Origin: DATDRM01 sp035291705 | GTDB lineage: Bacteria > Chloroflexota > Anaerolineae > Anaerolineales > UBA4823 | Reading direction: 5' to 3' | Assembly: GCA_035291705.1 (NCBI GenBank) | Contig: DATDRM010000311.1 | Span: forward strand, 1 to 7,249 | Length of the DNA stretch: 7,249 nt | Shown here: positions 5,802 to 7,249 of the stretch, piece after piece | How positions within the stretch are numbered: position 1 is the first letter of the stretch | Layout: each line of letters starts with the position of its first letter | Position numbers and translations under genes: made by a program | The notes under the pieces: model-generated | What the model was told of the DNA's origin: nothing | Database searches by the model: none | Seen by the model: only the letters and a program-made list of their open reading frames with translations

Positions 5802-7057
5802 AATAGTATGGTCGCCCCAATTCCTGCCCACAGGCAGGCAAAGGGTACGAGGGGGAGTGAGTAGCGCTGCCAGGCGAGTGGGATAGCCAGAACCATTCCA
5901 GCCGCCTGGAAGGCAGTCGCCAGGAGCATCAATGCCGGCTGGCGACGAAGAGGGGATGCGGCACGAAAAGCTCCCCTTCCAACCCAAACCATGCCCAGTA
6001 AACTTAACCCCAACCAGAGGCTGGCCCCGATTGGATCCCGTCCCAAGCGATGACCAGGCACAGCCAGGTAAGCTTTTTCGGCTGGGGCAGTCTCGGCGCG
6101 GTAATTGCCAACTTCACCGAACATGGGCGGGGCTAAATAGAGATGGCCTAACAACATGACGCCCCTTTCCCAAGGGGATTCCAGAACTTGTTCAGGGAAT
6201 AACTGCCGGGCATCGGAAAACTGGCGACTTAATAAATCCTGGCGGGACTGGATCGCAGCTCGAGCAGCAAGCCACGGCTCCTGCCAGAAAAGTGGATTTA
6301 GGGCCAGTGTGAGCCCAACAAAAATAATCAGGAATTGGACGAGGTTGGAAACTATCCGTCCCCATTTTTGGAGAATAGAGGTGGGCAGCCAGGCGACAGC
6401 GATCAACCCTACCGGTAGCAGCCCAATCGCTGATTGCTTGGCGTTAAAGGCGAGCGCGGCTGCCAGCCCTACCAACCAGGGGCGGCGATCGGCGATGCAT
6501 AGGCTGGCTAAAAAGCCTGTAATGGCTAGAAGTAAAGTCCCTTCGGCCATCGCCCGGCGGGCGTGCACCAAGACCAGGGCGTGTGTACCCAATAGCAGGG
6601 CAGTCAGGAATCCGCTTAACCTGCCCCTGATAGAGCAGGCAGCCAGGTAAATGAAGGTAAGGCTGAACGGCAGGAGCAAAGTTAGCGACAAGCGTCCTAT
6701 ATTCAGCAATGGCTGTCCTGGCAGAGCGCCAGCCGTTGCGTTGTCCTGCCAGGACTTCGCCCAATCCCAGCCGACAGGCAGCGCGGACAGACCAGCCAGG
6801 CTTCGCCCGAATCCAAGTAGATAACGAGTGAGCGGCGCATCCAGCAGGCGATAGATTTGCCGGGGGTCTTCAAGCCGGTCCGAGTTATAGGCTAGGGAGA
6901 GTGGCTCAGACCAGAGCCAATCGAAGTCGGAACTCATGTAGAGCTGGGTACTCTCGTCTGGGTGGAAAGGGATCAACGCTAATCCCCAGAGATGGTAGCC
7001 TGTGAGGGTTGCCAGGAGGAGCAGGAAAGGCCAGTGGTCGAAAAGGGTGCGTCTCAA
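5759..7057 (-). CDS. GT-C fold membrane glycosyltransferase (GT39/PMT-like)
   Basis: A 432-residue polytopic membrane protein with about ten hydrophobic segments. It begins with one membrane segment and then PFHPDESTQLY (30-40); the D34-E35 pair in the first outer loop fits the catalytic or metal-binding acidic motif of GT-C enzymes that use polyprenyl-phosphate sugars. Further family-like marks are DAPLTRYLLG (73-82), HARRAMAEGTLLL (165-177) and WQRYSLPLVPFACLWAGIG (396-414). The acceptor, lipid or protein, cannot be told. It is convergent with the sigma gene. The upstream in-frame limit gives TTG 7057 as the best start, with CTG 7066 as an alternative; neither has a clear ribosome site, and the first ATG would remove the DE motif. 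The last residues (QRFNVRTFKR) are encoded by the 8-bp repeat array. It is somewhat short for the family but looks intact. Confidence 0.8.
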   Translation of the reverse strand: MRRTLFDHWPFLLLLATLTGYHLWGLALIPFHPDESTQLYMSSDFDWLWSEPLSLAYNSDRLEDPRQIYRLLDAPLTRYLLGFGRSLAGLSALPVGWDWAKSWQDNATAGALPGQPLLNIGRLSLTLLLPFSLTFIYLAACSIRGRLSGFLTALLLGTHALVLVHARRAMAEGTLLLAITGFLASLCIADRRPWLVGLAAALAFNAKQSAIGLLPVGLIAVAWLPTSILQKWGRIVSNLVQFLIIFVGLTLALNPLFWQEPWLAARAAIQSRQDLLSRQFSDARQLFPEQVLESPWERGVMLLGHLYLAPPMFGEVGNYRAETAPAEKAYLAVPGHRLGRDPIGASLWLGLSLLGMVWVGRGAFRAASPLRRQPALMLLATAFQAAGMVLAIPLAWQRYSLPLVPFACLWAGIGATILLKMIQRFNVRTFKR

Positions 7058-7177
7058 AGTTTGCAGAAGTGTAATCTTAGCTTTTCTTGATACAGGCTAA
7101 AATCAGTAACCAGTTGACTGATGATTGACAATGCAATTATATGGCGTGTCTAGTGGCGGTGAGATGACAATTTTGTT
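7058..7177. other. Divergent intergenic region
   Basis: These 120 bases separate the start of the minus-strand glycosyltransferase from a plus-strand gene. They are A+T-rich, contain promoter-like hexamers on the plus strand, and show no open frame of note. On the minus strand I see no convincing promoter or ribosome site for the glycosyltransferase. Confidence 0.5.
7114..7154 (+). promoter_or_regulatory. Overlapping sigma-70-type promoter candidates
   Basis: Two -35-like elements stand 11 bases apart: TTGACT (7114-7119) and a perfect TTGACA (7125-7130). The first pairs with TATATG (7138-7143) after 18 bases. The second pairs with a weaker TCTAGT (7149-7154), also after 18. Either would drive the gene starting at 7178. 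Confidence 0.4.
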
Positions 7178-7249
7178 ATGATCCGGATCAAGGCGGGGTT
7201 AGTAGGAACAGCGCTTGTGGCGGTTGGCTTGAAGCTGAGCCTGCTGGCC
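7178..7249 (+). CDS. Start of a membrane protein, cut by the right edge
   Basis: An ATG at 7178 opens a frame of 24 codons with no stop to the window end: MIRIKAGLVGTALVAVGLKL followed by SLLA. The short basic start followed by a long hydrophobic run is a membrane segment or signal anchor. It could be a second GT-C glycosyltransferase, as many begin this way, but no catalytic motif is inside the window. The nearest ribosome-like sequence, GGTGAG (7158-7163), is 14 bases before the ATG, which is far. Promoter-like elements lie just upstream. Confidence 0.5.
   Translation, partial: MIRIKAGLVGTALVAVGLKLSLLA

Noticed and set aside
6156..6650. Plus-strand open frame of 164 residues
   Set aside because: Antisense shadow of the GT-C glycosyltransferase, whose membrane pattern and motifs are coherent.

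Overview
The window looks like chromosomal DNA from a moderately GC-rich bacterium. I infer Chloroflexota, probably Anaerolineae, from the overall style of the proteins: a GldA/GldF/GldG-type ABC operon with a DUF4340 protein, a short SigA-type sigma factor, and a GT-C glycosyltransferase. No rRNA or other marker fixes the taxonomy, so this is a moderate-confidence guess.

Layout. Positions 1-264 (minus strand) hold the first 88 codons of a transposase, probably ISKra4-like, running off the left edge. Its outer IS end may lie near 333. After a leader with a good sigma-70-type promoter (372-401) come four tightly packed plus-strand genes (532-4387): an ABC ATPase, an ABC-2 permease, a GldG-like auxiliary membrane protein and a membrane-anchored DUF4340 protein. 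Junctions are an 8-nt overlap, a 1-nt TAATG overlap and a 7-nt gap, so this is almost certainly one operon coding for one envelope complex of unknown substrate. A separate promoter and a short leader with a dyad precede a complete primary-type sigma factor gene (4534-5751). Convergent to it is a minus-strand GT-C membrane glycosyltransferase (5759-7057), followed by a divergent intergenic region and the first 24 codons of another plus-strand membrane protein at the right edge.

How the genes fit together. The ATPase and permease form an ABC-2 exporter core. The GldG-like and DUF4340 proteins expose domains on the outer face of the membrane and probably act with it. The sigma factor keeps the residues that read TTGACA and TATAAT elements, which agrees with the promoter-like sequences seen here. 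The glycosyltransferase is functionally separate and probably modifies lipid or protein with sugar from a polyprenyl-phosphate donor.

The most unusual item is a 40-bp array of five 8-bp units (5753-5792) between the convergent genes. It is also an almost perfect palindrome, and it encodes the last residues of the glycosyltransferase. I see no CRISPR array, tRNA, phage gene or recognisable defence system. The rest of the window is fairly ordinary housekeeping and envelope content.
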